A stretch of DNA of 9,104 nucleotides, taken from contig JBGPBS010000059.1 in assembly GCA_041481365.1 (NCBI GenBank), positions 1 through 9,104 on the forward strand, written 5' to 3'. This DNA comes from DASPTR01 sp041481365. GTDB lineage: Archaea; Thermoproteota; Bathyarchaeia; Bathyarchaeales; Bathycorpusculaceae. A program made the position numbers and the translations under genes. The number at the start of each line of letters is the position of its first letter. Position 1 is the stretch's first letter. This document shows positions 1 to 6,954 of the stretch, piece by piece. Under the pieces are notes generated by a model. That model was not told the origin of the DNA and made no database searches. It saw only the letters and a list, made by a program, of their open reading frames with translations.

Positions 1-1319
1 CCGTATTCCGCCGCCACGATCACGAGGTCTAACGGTTCAAGGACAGGTTTGATCTTAAGCCAGTGCTTTCCCCTTATTCCCGGAGTGTAAGGGCTATCGA
101 GCCTCTTCGCCATCAACCCCTCGTGGCCAGCATCCATAGCTTCCCCCAAAAGTTTCTCAGCCTCTCCAATACTATCAGTGACCAGCTGCTTTGTCAACGG
201 AATCTTCCCAACTCTTTCTGCCAGCAAGGATCTCCGCCTGAGGTAGGGGAGCGAAATGAGATCTTCACCGTCAACGAACAGAATATCGAACAAGTACAGA
301 TGAACCGGTATTCTTTCACCCACTTCTCTAACTGAATGAACCCGTCTAAACCGTCGCATTAAATGCTGAAAAGGAATCGGACGTGCATGATCATCCACGG
401 CTATGATTTCACCTTCAACTATTGCCTCATTCGCATCGATGTTTTCTCTCGCAATTTCAACCGTCTCGGGCAAGCTTTCAGTCACATCTGTCAATCTCCT
501 ACTGAAAATTCTCACCTCGTCACGGAGCTTGTGAATCTGAACTCTGGCCCCGTCGTACTTGTACTCAAAAGCAGTTTTTCCTCCGTGTTCACGCAGGGCA
601 TCTTCAATGCCATTGGCCATTTGAGCCAACATCAGATTGACTGGCCTGAAGGCTCTGAAACTGATCTTTGAAAGACCGGTTAATCCTTCAAGCTTGGCCG
701 TAGCAGCGACTTCGCCAACGTCACCCACCATCATAGTTGTTTCCTGAATAGTCTCAAGCGGAATCTGAAAAGCCTCCGCTACAGCCTGCTCCATTAATCC
801 TTCATGAAAGCCCGTCCGCATTTCACCTATGAAGACCTTAATCAGATACTTCGCTTCAACTGGCGAAGCCGAGCTTAGCAAGGTCTCGATCAGGCGTTCC
901 TTTTTCTCCCTCGAACCGGAGCCCACCGTTCCTGCTATGACTTCAAAGCTTCTCCTGACCTCTGCAATCGTCAAAGTTTTTTCAAGAAGAACCGTTTGCC
1001 TCTTGACCCTGGTCCCCTCGAAAACTGCTTTCGTCGCAGAACCTATGTCACCTGTTTTGCTGAAAGCCTCGGAGAAAACCTCCCAACGTGCGCCCGTTAC
1101 ACGCTTTATGATCTCGCTCAGAGTCGCCCAGCTCACGTCAAGGGTCTGCGCACTCCACTTTGGAAATGGCCTGCCGAGAATCATGGAAACTGCTGGTTCA
1201 ATTTCCTGAGGCTCCAGAATCTTCAAGAACTCGGTTGCAAGGCTTATCATCAGAAGTCGCTTTCTAGTAGCTTCAAACTTTTCGCACAATTCCGCTAATG
1301 CTCTGAAACTCGCCTGCAT
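1..1319 (-). CDS. lig: ATP-dependent DNA ligase (archaeal type), 3' end outside window
   Basis: Seals nicks in duplex DNA during lagging-strand replication and repair through a ligase-AMP intermediate. The reverse strand reads as 439 uninterrupted residues. The N-terminal DNA-binding domain spans roughly residues 1-215 and includes the family stretch GSGSREKKERL near 133-143. The adenylation domain follows: motif I EYKYDGAR with catalytic Lys254, SRR at 273-275, EGE at 303-305, motif III LYLFDILF at 341-348, motif IV EGLMAK at 400-405 and motif V WLKIKP at 420-425. Archaeal members run to about 560-610 residues, so the C-terminal OB-fold with motif VI lies beyond base 1. The ATG at 1319-1317 is the start because an in-frame TGA sits two codons upstream. 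No good Shine-Dalgarno lies close to it; GGAAGG is 17 bases away. The gene is divergent from the GT2 gene and appears to be transcribed alone here. Identification is very secure. Confidence 0.96.
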   Translation of the reverse strand, partial: MQASFRALAELCEKFEATRKRLLMISLATEFLKILEPQEIEPAVSMILGRPFPKWSAQTLDVSWATLSEIIKRVTGARWEVFSEAFSKTGDIGSATKAVFEGTRVKRQTVLLEKTLTIAEVRRSFEVIAGTVGSGSREKKERLIETLLSSASPVEAKYLIKVFIGEMRTGFHEGLMEQAVAEAFQIPLETIQETTMMVGDVGEVAATAKLEGLTGLSKISFRAFRPVNLMLAQMANGIEDALREHGGKTAFEYKYDGARVQIHKLRDEVRIFSRRLTDVTESLPETVEIARENIDANEAIVEGEIIAVDDHARPIPFQHLMRRFRRVHSVREVGERIPVHLYLFDILFVDGEDLISLPYLRRRSLLAERVGKIPLTKQLVTDSIGEAEKLLGEAMDAGHEGLMAKRLDSPYTPGIRGKHWLKIKPVLEPLDLVIVAAEY

Positions 1320-1360
1320 ACTTCAGAACACACTTGACCTTCCAAATATGAACCAATGCA

Positions 1361-1373
1361 AATAAATATTATT
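1361..1373 (-). promoter_or_regulatory. TATA-like box of the DNA ligase gene
   Basis: On the minus strand this reads AATAATATTTATT, the most A/T-rich stretch upstream of the ligase start and about 42-54 bases from its ATG. With the usual archaeal spacing of about 25 bases from box to transcription start, the leader would be about 20 bases. This is called from composition and position only. Confidence 0.4.
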
Positions 1374-1428
1374 CACGGATCGTCAGGCATAGGGCGGTTA
1401 TTGGCTGATAATGGCACAGCACACACGC

Positions 1429-1437
1429 AATATATGG
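1429..1437 (+). promoter_or_regulatory. possible TATA-like box of the GT2 gene
   Basis: The stretch AATATATGG lies in the divergent intergenic region between the ligase and the GT2 gene. Transcription would begin near 1460, giving a leader of about 80 bases to the ATG at 1541, or about 15 bases to an alternative TTG at 1475. The call rests on a short match and position. Confidence 0.28.
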
Positions 1438-1540
1438 TTCATGTCATATTAGTCACGAAAGCCTAACTATCAAATTGAAAGGTAGAAGAAAACATCAAAC
1501 AAAAACTGATTTGACAGGACGTCCCAAGAAAGGCGAGAAG

Positions 1541-2353
1541 ATGATACGGGTTTCAGTGGTCGTTAGGACTCGTGACGAGGAGCAACACCTCAGTGATGTG
1601 CTGAAAAGGCTACGCGAGCAAACAGTCCCACCATCGGAGGTCATTATCGTTAACAACTATTCTTCAGACGCAAAACTTGCTTCCTTTGAAGACAGGATAA
1701 AGAAATTAAGCGGGCTTTTCAAGCGGAAGAAAATCAGGGTTAGACTTGTGAGTTTTCCCGATCGGGACTTTTCCCATCCTTACTCCACAAACCTGGGAGT
1801 CTTTTACGCCCAGAATGAACTCGTAGCCATAACCAATGCACATTCACTTCCAGTATCATGTTCTTGGTTGGGCCTTGGACTTAGGCATTTCGAAGACTCC
1901 AAGGTTGCATGCGTTTCGGGCTACTCGTATCCCTTCGAGAAGAATACGTCTGTGTCAAGACTGAGTCAATGTGTGTATTATTTTTCAGAGAGAATCGTCC
2001 TGAGATTCAACTGGACATCCACTGTGGATTGCATCATCAGGAAATCTCTTTGGAAAGCGTATCCATTTGATGAAAACCTGCCCAAAATCATCCCTGAAGC
2101 CAAAGCCTACGGCTGCGAAGATTATGACTGGAGCAAAGAAATGGAAGCAAGGAGTTTCAAAGTATGTGTCGATCCACAATTCAGTGTCTTCCACTCGCAC
2201 GAAAGCGGATTTGAAGAAGCAAAAAGAAACATGAAAAACTACTTGGCCCAAAGGGCGATTCTGCAGGCCATTGACAGGTTTAAGAGGCCCAGAAGAGCTT
2301 TTACCAGATTGGAAAAGATCGGCGAACTGGACGTGCGCATCATGGAACTCTAG
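1541..2353 (+). CDS. family 2 (GT-A fold) glycosyltransferase
   Basis: A 270-residue soluble glycosyltransferase that probably transfers a sugar from a nucleotide-sugar donor during surface glycan or glycoprotein assembly at the inner face of the membrane. It opens with the GT-A strand and loop VSVVVRTRDEEQHL (residues 4-17), followed by EVIIVNN (33-39), the usual nucleotide-binding beta strand. The acceptor-side acidic motif is GCEDYDW at 191-197, followed by VFHSH at 216-220. The metal-binding D-x-D place is occupied by ITNAHSLP (97-104), so the canonical motif is altered. There is no membrane helix. The frame is open further upstream to a TTG at 1475, which would add a basic 22-residue stretch. 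The ATG at 1541 is preferred because the fold starts right there and AGGCGAG precedes it. The GT4 gene follows 179 bases downstream on the same strand. Donor and acceptor cannot be told. Confidence 0.85.
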   Translation: MIRVSVVVRTRDEEQHLSDVLKRLREQTVPPSEVIIVNNYSSDAKLASFEDRIKKLSGLFKRKKIRVRLVSFPDRDFSHPYSTNLGVFYAQNELVAITNAHSLPVSCSWLGLGLRHFEDSKVACVSGYSYPFEKNTSVSRLSQCVYYFSERIVLRFNWTSTVDCIIRKSLWKAYPFDENLPKIIPEAKAYGCEDYDWSKEMEARSFKVCVDPQFSVFHSHESGFEEAKRNMKNYLAQRAILQAIDRFKRPRRAFTRLEKIGELDVRIMEL

Positions 2354-2501
2354 CATACTGTTCTTCATGAACCCCACCTTTTTCATGGAATCTGCTTGAG
2401 TACCCTACGGCTAGCACGATTGTATGGGGGTCTGATTCGCGAATTATGGCTCGACCCTATGATAACAACATCGCGAGCTATACTCAGATAGTAGCAAGAC
2501 G

Positions 2502-2508
2502 TAAATAG
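2502..2508 (+). promoter_or_regulatory. TATA-like box of the GT4 gene, spacing suggests a leaderless mRNA
   Basis: TAAATAG lies about 28 bases before the ATG at 2533. Archaeal transcription normally starts about 25 bases downstream of the box centre, which puts the start at or next to the initiator codon. No clear Shine-Dalgarno is seen beyond AAGGCAAG. An alternative box is TTATAG at 2511-2516, which is too close to serve the same start. Confidence 0.35.
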
Positions 2509-2532
2509 CATTATAGACCACAAGGCAAGTTG

Positions 2533-3705
2533 ATGAACATCTGCTTTGTCTCTGACTTGTTCGATTCCTCATATGGAGGCGTGCCTGTAGTAGTAAATAG
2601 GTTCATTCAGAGGCTCGTAGAAAGAGGACACAAAGTAACCGTAGTTACGTCCAAATGCAAGAGCAAGGAATCAGTGGAAAGGAAAGAAAACTTTACGGTC
2701 TATAGGTTCTCTTCATTCACTCTTCCAAAGTCAGAAGGCGAATATGCACTTTCTTTTCCAAGTTTCCACCGGATACGGCAGATTTTCGAAAGAGAGGGAA
2801 TCGACGTGCTTCACTGTCACGTTCCTTCGTTTTTGTCTCTTGCCTGTGTTTTGGAGGCAAGAAAAATGGGCGTGCCCTCAATAGCAACTAACCATCTTCT
2901 TTCTGAAACATTTTCCCGAAACCTCTTCTTCAACAGCACAAAATTCAACGCCTTCTTCTACAAGATAGTCAACGTATTCTACAACCTGGTTGACACAGTA
3001 TTGTGTCCCAGCACTTACGGATTGAGAACGCTGAGAGAAAACGGGTTAAACACGAGAGCATTTGTCTTAAGCAACGGCATAGAACTGTCCAAGTTCAACG
3101 CCAACCTAAAGCATGAGCAATTTGACCGGCAATTTGGCCTGAAAGACGAAAACAAGAAGATCCTCTACGTCGGAAGACTAATGAAAGAAAAAGGCTTGGA
3201 CATCCTCATCAAGGCCTACGGGATCGTTAACGCGAAAGTTCCGAACACAAATCTGATCATCGTCGGAAAAGGCCACATGCGAAGAAACCTCGAGGACTTA
3301 GCCAACGGACTCGGCCTAAAAAACGTGATCTTTACGGGTTTCATCTCAGACTCACTGTTGAGGCAGGCCTATGCTTCCTCTGACATTTTCGTCTTGCCAT
3401 CATACGCGGAGATACAGCCCCTAGTTTTGCTGGAGGCCTTGGCCATGGGACTACCAGCGATTGGAACCAACGTAGGAGGCATCCCAGAAATGATAATAGA
3501 AGGTCGGAACGGCTACATAGTGAAGCCTGGAGACCGCGAAGGCCTAGCTGAGAGAATCATAACAATCTTGAATGATAGCAAGTTGAGGAAAGAATTCTCA
3601 CGCAACAGCCTGCAAATGGCACGAGAAAACGATATCGAGAAATCCGCCGACAAACTTGAAAGACTCTACCATAGGCTTACCTCGCAAATTAGGACAAGAT
3701 TGTAG
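2533..3705 (+). CDS. family 4 (GT-B fold) glycosyltransferase
   Basis: A 390-residue retaining glycosyltransferase of the GT4 group, typical of enzymes that build lipid-linked or surface polysaccharides in the cytoplasm. The N-terminal Rossmann domain (about 1-180) carries the GGVP loop at 15-18, the strand DVLHCHVPS (91-99) with the usual His, and VLCPS near 156-160. The C-terminal donor-binding domain starts near 205 with ILYVGRLMKEKG. Arg215 and Lys220 there are the conserved phosphate-contacting residues of the family. The E-x7-E signature is present as Glu293 and Glu301 (EIQPLVLLE), followed by GTNVGGIPE. Length matches the family. The ATG at 2533 is used; a TTG immediately before it would add one residue. 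It follows the GT2 gene on the same strand, so both may act on the same glycan, although each seems to have its own promoter. The sugar donor is unknown. Confidence 0.93.
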   Translation: MNICFVSDLFDSSYGGVPVVVNRFIQRLVERGHKVTVVTSKCKSKESVERKENFTVYRFSSFTLPKSEGEYALSFPSFHRIRQIFEREGIDVLHCHVPSFLSLACVLEARKMGVPSIATNHLLSETFSRNLFFNSTKFNAFFYKIVNVFYNLVDTVLCPSTYGLRTLRENGLNTRAFVLSNGIELSKFNANLKHEQFDRQFGLKDENKKILYVGRLMKEKGLDILIKAYGIVNAKVPNTNLIIVGKGHMRRNLEDLANGLGLKNVIFTGFISDSLLRQAYASSDIFVLPSYAEIQPLVLLEALAMGLPAIGTNVGGIPEMIIEGRNGYIVKPGDREGLAERIITILNDSKLRKEFSRNSLQMARENDIEKSADKLERLYHRLTSQIRTRL

Positions 3706-3771
3706 AAAGTTAGACGTAACTATATTCTTTCTGATAGGAGTAAACGTCTTCGAGACATGCGGGGGCAAAGG

Positions 3772-3778
3772 AAAAAAA
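3772..3778 (-). terminator. oligo-T terminator of the TPR-like gene
   Basis: On the minus strand a run of seven T residues follows the stop codon of the TPR-like gene by about 15 bases, embedded as GGCATTTTTTTCC. Archaeal RNA polymerase terminates at such U-tracts without needing a hairpin. The convergent GT4 gene ends 66 bases away, and its own side shows only a weak pyrimidine-rich stretch (TATATTCTTTCTG at 3721-3733). Confidence 0.45.
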
Positions 3779-3792
3779 TGCCGTCCAGCTTC

Positions 3793-4176
3793 TTAGAATT
3801 GAGCCTCTAGTTTGGCCTTGACTTCCTTTATCTTCTTCTCTGTCTCCGAAACCTTGGCCTTCTTCTTCATGATCTTGTAGCAGTCTCTAGCATATTCCAG
3901 GGCGCTGACACCAAACCTGTCGAATCCTTTTTGAAACGACAAATCCGCCGATTTTAGAAAATGCTCAACAGCAGCTTCATAATTCTTGAGCGCATACGCA
4001 CATTCGCCAGCCTTGTAAAGCATGGATGAGGAGTCAAAGTAGTTCTGTCCCTTATGATACAGCTCTGCAGTGCGCAAAAAGATCTCTTCAGCCTCCTTAT
4101 ACTTACCAGCATCGTAAAGCGCACCCGCTTCTTTGTGCAACTTGACCGTATCTTCTCTCACTTCGCTCATACCCAT
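3793..4176 (-). CDS. small tetratricopeptide-like helical repeat protein
   Basis: A 127-residue, strongly helical, charged protein with no signal peptide or membrane segment, so probably cytoplasmic. It contains TPR/SNAP-like helix pairs: LHKEAGALYDAGKYKEAEEI at about 13-32, YKAGECAYALKNYEAAVEHF at 54-73, and a less regular third unit around 85-101 (GVSALEYARDCYKI). A Lys/Glu-rich tail from about 103 to 124 looks like an extended helix or coiled coil. Such repeats mediate protein-protein contacts; no catalytic motif is visible and no partner can be named. Two start codons lie close together, ATG at 4176 and ATG at 4170, and neither has a clear Shine-Dalgarno, so the first is given. It is divergent from the amidohydrolase operon and may share its promoter region. 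The gene is convincing; its function is not known. Confidence 0.78.
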   Translation of the reverse strand: MGMSEVREDTVKLHKEAGALYDAGKYKEAEEIFLRTAELYHKGQNYFDSSSMLYKAGECAYALKNYEAAVEHFLKSADLSFQKGFDRFGVSALEYARDCYKIMKKKAKVSETEKKIKEVKAKLEAQF

Positions 4177-4236
4177 CAGCCCACGATTCGCTATCTACCA
4201 GCATTCCACTCACATTTAGGCTTTCCCATTGCAAAG

Positions 4237-4244
4237 CTTAAAAT
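4237..4244. promoter_or_regulatory. shared TATA-like box in a divergent promoter region
   Basis: The nearly symmetric stretch CTTAAAAT (ATTTTAAG on the other strand) sits in the 116-base region between the divergent TPR-like and amidohydrolase genes. On the plus strand the preceding GCAAAG resembles a TFB recognition element, and transcription would start near 4266, about 27 bases before the ATG at 4293. On the minus strand it would give a leader of about 40 bases. GCAAAG recurs at 4252-4257. Confidence 0.4.
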
Positions 4245-4292
4245 GGAATTCGCAAAGAATTACCACATACGCATGTTCAGGAAGGCCTAGTG

Positions 4293-5024
4293 ATGAAGAT
4301 CTGCGACGCGCACGTTCACCTTGGAAAATCTGGACCATGGCAACCCTACGCGGATCCCACAATCTATGTTGATGATCTCATCCGCCTCTTTGACGAATAT
4401 GGCGTTGAGAGGGCAATCGTATTTCCAAACCCCAACGTCGGCGACAAATACCCCGAAATGAATGATTACATCGCTAGTTCCGTCGGGAAATACCCAAAAC
4501 GCTTGGTCGGGTTCGGACGCGTCGACCCAAGAAGAGAAGACGCCCTTAAGGAATTGACTCGCATGAAGAACGACCTAAACCTGACAGGGCTCAAATTGCA
4601 CCCTATGGTAGAATGCTTCAGGCCAGACCACCCATTCTTCAACCGATTCTTCCAAGAAGTAGGCAAACTTGGCCTGCCAACCCTGTTTCATACAGGCGAT
4701 GGCTTTTCCTCGCCAGCACTTATTTCGAAGATTGCCAAGAAGTATCCAAAGCTGCCCATGATATTGGGCCATCTAAAGGAGGGGGCCTTAAGCATCATGG
4801 AGCAGTTCGAGAACGTTTACGTCGAAACTTCAGGCACGCTGCCTGACTTCATAGAACTCGCAAAAGATATAGACGAAGACAGAATACTCTTCGGCTCCGA
4901 TGCCCCATACTATCGTTATCAGACACAAATAGCAATCGTGGAAGCTGCAGACATGACGCAAAAAGCCAAGGAGAAGGTCTTCTACGGAAACTTCCAGGAG
5001 TTCCTCACCCGAAAGGCAGAATAA
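4293..5024 (+). CDS. metal-dependent amidohydrolase, TIM-barrel (Amidohydro_2 / COG2159 type)
   Basis: A 243-residue predicted metal-dependent hydrolase or decarboxylase of the ACMSD-like amidohydrolase branch, acting in the cytoplasm. All expected metal and catalytic residues are visible: the N-terminal HxH (His7 and His9 in DAHVHLG), GLKLHP at 99-104, HTGD at 133-136, the GH pair at 159-160 and the Asp of GSDAP (Asp203). The C-terminal YGNFQEFL is the usual end of the barrel, where other members read GNA. The length is slightly short but complete for this group. The start at ATG 4293 has an excellent AGGAAGG seven bases upstream; a GTG one codon earlier is the alternative. It leads a likely three-gene operon with an ECF S component 35 bases downstream and an AIRS-like gene after that. 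The substrate cannot be inferred from sequence; the operon context suggests a small transported heterocycle or related compound. Confidence 0.9.
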   Translation: MKICDAHVHLGKSGPWQPYADPTIYVDDLIRLFDEYGVERAIVFPNPNVGDKYPEMNDYIASSVGKYPKRLVGFGRVDPRREDALKELTRMKNDLNLTGLKLHPMVECFRPDHPFFNRFFQEVGKLGLPTLFHTGDGFSSPALISKIAKKYPKLPMILGHLKEGALSIMEQFENVYVETSGTLPDFIELAKDIDEDRILFGSDAPYYRYQTQIAIVEAADMTQKAKEKVFYGNFQEFLTRKAE

Positions 5025-5059
5025 GAGATCAAACTCTTAGAGAATGCGAGGGTGTCTAA

Positions 5060-5800
5060 ATGGACAAGAGAGAGAACCCTGCAAGAGGAGTTGTCAAGCT
5101 TGCAGTTGCAGCAGTTTTCGCCGCGTTGGTATGTGTGGTCACACTAGTCCTAATCGTGAATATTCCAGCAACCAAGGGCTACTTCAACATAGGCGAAACC
5201 GTCATATACATCGCTGCCTTAGTTTTCGGCCCACTTGTAGGCGCCTTCGCAGGAGGTGTGGGGGCAGCAATCTCTGACGCGCTAGTCGCGCCCATTTTTG
5301 CTCCTGGAACGCTGGTGATAAAAGCCTTCGAGGGAGCCATCGTAGGATTCATGAGCAGGAAAATGCGCAATCAAAGTTCAACGAGCAATTGGAGGATTTA
5401 TACCACGGCGCTTGGAATACTTGTTGGAATACTACTTGCGTCAATCGGATCTGTCTATTTACAGCATGTTGACATATATTGGGGTTATCCTTCTCCTCCG
5501 ACCGCGACGCTCAGCATATCCATACCAGTCTTCGTTTGGTACTTGCTAGGAGGAATTCTTGCTTTTACCATAGCCTTAATGGGTTTCAAACTGGACCCAG
5601 AGTCCGGACGAGGCGTTTTGCCAATACTTGTAGGAGGACTAGAAATGGTCTTGGGATATTATCTCTATGAACAACTAGTGGTCGGCCCTGTTGCAATCGT
5701 AGAAGTTGCTGCAAACATTCTCCAAATGCTAATAGGATTGGCCGTTGCAATACCAGTTGCGAGAATAGTCTCTCGACGCCTTCCTCAGGTCAGAAGCTGA
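5060..5800 (+). CDS. ECF-type transporter substrate-binding (S) component
   Basis: A 246-residue polytopic membrane protein that captures a vitamin or vitamin precursor for an energy-coupling factor transporter. About six or seven hydrophobic segments are seen, near 11-33, 47-70, 84-98, 114-133, 151-175, 186-206 and 208-236. The signature of the riboflavin-type/uncharacterised S-component family is clear: GYFNIGETVIYIAALVFGPL (40-59), then the glycine-rich AGGVGAAISD and KAFEGAIVGF at 88-97. A polar loop (about 134-150, QHVDIYWGYPSPP) probably lies outside and may help enclose substrate. No ATPase (EcfA) or EcfT gene is adjacent, so it likely shares an energising module encoded elsewhere. The ATG has GAGGGTG five bases upstream. 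It lies in the middle of the amidohydrolase/AIRS-like operon. Family assignment is strong; the ligand is unknown. Confidence 0.88.
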   Translation: MDKRENPARGVVKLAVAAVFAALVCVVTLVLIVNIPATKGYFNIGETVIYIAALVFGPLVGAFAGGVGAAISDALVAPIFAPGTLVIKAFEGAIVGFMSRKMRNQSSTSNWRIYTTALGILVGILLASIGSVYLQHVDIYWGYPSPPTATLSISIPVFVWYLLGGILAFTIALMGFKLDPESGRGVLPILVGGLEMVLGYYLYEQLVVGPVAIVEVAANILQMLIGLAVAIPVARIVSRRLPQVRS

Positions 5801-5825
5801 AACAACTGCCAGAAAAGTGGCCCCA

Positions 5826-6836
5826 ATGAAGCTATCTCCCGGGAAAGTTCCAGTAGACCTTTTGAAGGAAGTTGTCTTTAAGAGCCTAGGTGTCGAACGG
5901 TCAGAAGTTGTTCTAGGTCCGTCTGCTGGCATTGATGGTGCAGTGATAGAAGCAGGCAACCGATCACTGATCGTTTCCATGGATCCAATTACTGGCGCAT
6001 TAGAGCGGATCGGGTGGCTTGCAGTAAACGTTAACGCAAATGACGTAGCCACTTTCGGCGTCGAACCCGCCTTCCTCTTTTCGTGCATTCTGCTGCCTGA
6101 AGGTGCAGACAAGAAAATCGTTGAGACGATCTGCGTTCAAATGGACAGGGCGGCAAAGAAATTGGGAATTGCAATTGCTGGGGGGCATTGTGAGGTAACG
6201 CAGGGCCTGAAATATCCGATAGTCGTAGGCTGCACTCTAGGTATCACAGAGAAGGGCAAGTATGTGACGGCTGCGGGAGCAAGGAACGGGGACAAGCTAA
6301 TTCTGACGAAGAGCGCTGGAATCGAAGGAACAGCCATTCTTGCGTCGGATAGAGAAAAGCTTTTGAAAAAAACTCTAGGCTACCAGACGCTGCAGGACGC
6401 AAGGGAGTTTTTCAGTCAAACAAGTGTGGTTGAAGATGCGATCACAGCTTTCAAAACAGGCGGGGTGGACGCAATGCACGACCCTACTGAAGGAGGCATA
6501 ATCGGCGGGACATACGAGATGGCGGACGCTTCAAACCTTGGCGTAAGAATATCTGAAGAAAAAATCCCTGTTCGACAGCAGACGACGGATATCTGCAAAT
6601 TCTTCAGAATTGACCCGTTGAGGCTGGTCAGCTCAGGAGCTTTACTGATAGCGGCGAAGCCTGAACTAGTCAACCGCATAATTGGAAGCCTGAAACAAAG
6701 GGGGATTGAAGCCTCGATCATCGGAGACTTCGTGAAGAATCGGGAAGAACGCACCTTGATGGGAAAAGATGGGAAGGTTCGACCCTTGCCTAAATCCTCT
6801 TCTGACCATCTTTGGCTCGCACTCGCAAGAAGCTAG
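5826..6836 (+). CDS. AIR synthase-related / HypE-like PurM-fold ATP-binding protein
   Basis: A 336-residue member of the PurM/HypE/SelD/ThiL superfamily, whose enzymes phosphorylate an amide, acyl or selenide group with ATP. The N-terminal MKLSPGKVPVDLLKEVVF is typical of the archaeal HypE-like branch. Asp53 in SMDPITG, the NANDVATFG segment at 71-79 and AGGHCEVT at 118-125 form the N-terminal nucleotide-binding half. The C-terminal half has the glycine-rich MHDPTEGGIIGGTYE around 217-231, matching the DPTxGG signature. The protein ends HLWLALARS and lacks the C-terminal PRxC cysteine that true HypE uses to carry the nitrile group, so it should not be called HypE. The ATG at 5826 is chosen because homologues begin there; an in-frame GTG at 5817 is an alternative. 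It is 25 bases after the ECF gene and probably co-transcribed with it. Substrate unknown. Confidence 0.88.
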   Translation: MKLSPGKVPVDLLKEVVFKSLGVERSEVVLGPSAGIDGAVIEAGNRSLIVSMDPITGALERIGWLAVNVNANDVATFGVEPAFLFSCILLPEGADKKIVETICVQMDRAAKKLGIAIAGGHCEVTQGLKYPIVVGCTLGITEKGKYVTAAGARNGDKLILTKSAGIEGTAILASDREKLLKKTLGYQTLQDAREFFSQTSVVEDAITAFKTGGVDAMHDPTEGGIIGGTYEMADASNLGVRISEEKIPVRQQTTDICKFFRIDPLRLVSSGALLIAAKPELVNRIIGSLKQRGIEASIIGDFVKNREERTLMGKDGKVRPLPKSSSDHLWLALARS

Positions 6837-6892
6837 ATCATTGCCAGATGTTGCTTTCTTGCGAAATCTGAAAACTCACAGGTATTTGCATT

Positions 6893-6903
6893 AGGTTAAA
6901 ATA
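6893..6903 (+). promoter_or_regulatory. TATA-like box of the radical SAM gene
   Basis: AGGTTAAAATA lies 51-61 bases before the ATG at 6955. Expected transcription start is near 6925, giving a leader of about 30 bases. It suggests that the radical SAM gene is transcribed separately from the upstream three-gene operon, although read-through is possible because no strong terminator is visible in 6837-6890. Confidence 0.42.
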
Positions 6904-6920
6904 CTAACGTAAATCTCATG

Positions 6921-6942
6921 GTCACTTGAAGAGTGAAGTGAC
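6921..6942 (+). repeat. perfect 7-bp inverted repeat at the predicted transcription start
   Basis: GTCACTT at 6921-6927 is mirrored by AAGTGAC at 6936-6942 around an 8-base spacer. A nested CACT/AGTG pair offers a competing smaller hairpin. The repeat lies just after the TATA-like box and before the radical SAM start, so it could be a repressor operator or a leader RNA hairpin. Only the symmetry is seen; the role is inference. Confidence 0.4.
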
Positions 6943-6954
6943 GCGTCTTTGGTA

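Noticed and set aside
63..1298. Several plus-strand ORFs of 90-126 codons
   Set aside because: All are opposite-strand shadows of the DNA ligase frame, which carries every expected ligase motif.
1985..2386. 133-codon minus-strand ORF opposite the GT2 gene
   Set aside because: It lies antisense to a clear glycosyltransferase, has a low-quality protein sequence with no recognisable fold, and lacks a convincing ribosome site.
2435..2444. 10-base palindrome ATTCGCGAAT between the two glycosyltransferase genes
   Set aside because: It is a single short palindrome with no second copy noticed in the window; chance is a sufficient explanation.
5729..6754. Minus-strand ORFs of 62-127 codons under the AIRS-like gene
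   Set aside because: They overlap a well-supported PurM-fold gene and read as Ser/Pro/Thr-rich antisense translation.
5826..6836. Naming the AIRS-like gene hypE, purM or selD
   Set aside because: The C-terminal cysteine of HypE is missing, no selenocysteine/cysteine active-site loop of SelD is visible, and the sequence is not close to canonical PurM.
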